This document shows, in pieces, positions 63,589-64,000 of a stretch of DNA of 64,000 nucleotides (its first letter is position 1; each line of letters opens with the position of its first letter). The stretch comes from Prosopocoilus inquinatus (lineage: Eukaryota; Arthropoda; Insecta; Coleoptera; Lucanidae), in NCBI GenBank assembly GCA_036172665.1, contig JAYKNF010000022.1, positions 558,001 to 622,000 on the forward strand, read 5' to 3'. The notes beneath the pieces are model-generated. The model was not told the origin of the DNA. It did not search any database and was given only the letters and a program-made list of their open reading frames with translations. The position numbers and the translations under genes are program-made.

Positions 63589-64000
63589 GACTTACTGGAG
63601 TCCATCCAAACGTCAAATAACATGTTAGATAAGTAAGGATCGTTTAGATACATCACAGGAACAACGCTAATACGTGTTGTTTCGTTCAAAACTATTTCCA
63701 GCTACTGCTGCGTCCGAGAACTTTGTATCTCACATCAGAGTTACTGGAGACCATCCAAACGTCAAATAACATGATAGATGAGTAAGGATCGATTAGATAC
63801 ATCACAGGAACAACGCTAATACGTGTTGTTTCGTTTAAAACTATTTCCAGCTCCTGCTGCGTCCAAAAACTTCGTATCTCACATCAGAGTTACTAGAGTC
63901 CATCGAAACGTCAAATAACATGATAGATGAGTAAGGATCGATTAGATACATCACAGGAACAACGCTAATGCGTGTTGTTTCATTTAAAACTATTTCCAGC
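63589..64000. repeat. Array continues past the window end
   Basis: Ordinary second-set monomers follow the 12-mer duplication, in the same order as 58,230-58,630 (GTTAGATAAG, then CTACTGCTGCG, then CTCCTGCTGCG with TACTAGAG). The window stops 4 bases into a new monomer at 63,997, so the array boundary is not seen on either side. Confidence 0.95.

Larger units (their letters stand above)
1..64000. repeat. Satellite DNA array, 149-bp monomer, about 430 head-to-tail copies
   Basis: Every line of the window is a variant of the same 149-base unit, all in one orientation, with no interruption. Monomers phased on CAG start at 1, 150, 299, 448, 597 and onward to 63,848, and the last 4 bases (63,997-64,000) begin the next copy. 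Landmarks in consensus coordinates are CTGCTGCGTCC (7-17), GTATCTCACATCA (27-39), GATC (89-92), ATCGAT (90-95), AACAAC (111-116), GTTGTT (127-132) and TTTAAA (136-141). Hand-counted consensus composition is 30 C and 27 G, about 38% GC. No gene, RNA gene, mobile element or promoter was seen. Family and species are not recognised. A centromeric or pericentromeric role is an inference from length, homogeneity and higher-order structure only. Confidence 0.98.

Noticed and set aside
1..64000. CRISPR array
   Set aside because: The repetition is regular but the whole 149-bp unit repeats. There are no short constant repeats separated by unique spacers, and no cas genes.
1..64000. Bacterial or phage coding region
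   Set aside because: No long open frame exists on either strand, and the sequence is a single short tandem repeat with eukaryotic satellite behaviour.

Overview
The whole 64,000-base window is one uninterrupted tandem satellite array. The unit is 149 bp, all copies lie in the same orientation, and no unique flank, gene, transposon or RNA gene was found. Phased on the CAG at position 1, the window holds 430 complete monomers (1-63,996) plus 4 bases of the next. The count closes arithmetically: 409 monomers of 149 bp, seven of 150, seven of 148, three of 156, two of 104, one of 152 and one of 141 sum to exactly 63,996.

The array is almost certainly eukaryotic heterochromatin, possibly centromeric or pericentromeric. 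The reasons are the near-nucleosomal unit length (149 vs 147 bp), the lack of coding potential, and nested higher-order repeats (HORs) with 97-100% identity between large units. The hand-built consensus is about 38% GC and has 9 CpGs where about 5.4 are expected. That argues against a lineage with strong germline CpG methylation such as vertebrates. I do not recognise the family and do not assign a species.

Layout. (1) 1 to about 12.5 kb: monomers of one subfamily set, organised as a 10-mer (1,490 bp) nested in a 3,830-bp HOR. (2) About 12.5-18.9 kb: the same monomers reshuffled at spacings of 9, 11, 13 and 15 monomers. (3) About 18.9-23.2 kb: a second subfamily set (CAGCTGCTGCTG starts, GAAAACGTCG, GGATCGTTTAG). 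(4) 23.3-26.0 kb: an apparently identical 9-mer duplication of the first set. (5) 26.6-30.4 kb: second set again. (6) 30.5-38.1 kb: a 28-mer (4,173 bp) in tandem, mixing both sets. (7) About 39.1-47.4 kb: second set, with a 20-mer in tandem. (8) 45.4-53.9 kb: a 29-mer/28-mer pair. (9) 54.3-64 kb: a second copy of block 7, expanded by 4-mer, 24-mer and 12-mer duplications. Blocks near 26.9, 39.1 and 54.3 kb are paralogous copies of one segment and share a uniquely rearranged 156-bp monomer.

No gene function can be described. The only open reading frames of note (87 codons, minus strand, six places) are artefacts of 150-bp monomers, where the period becomes divisible by three. The biological content is the record of unequal exchange and conversion, with several junctions resolvable to 13-30 bp, plus a short dyad symmetry recurring through the array.
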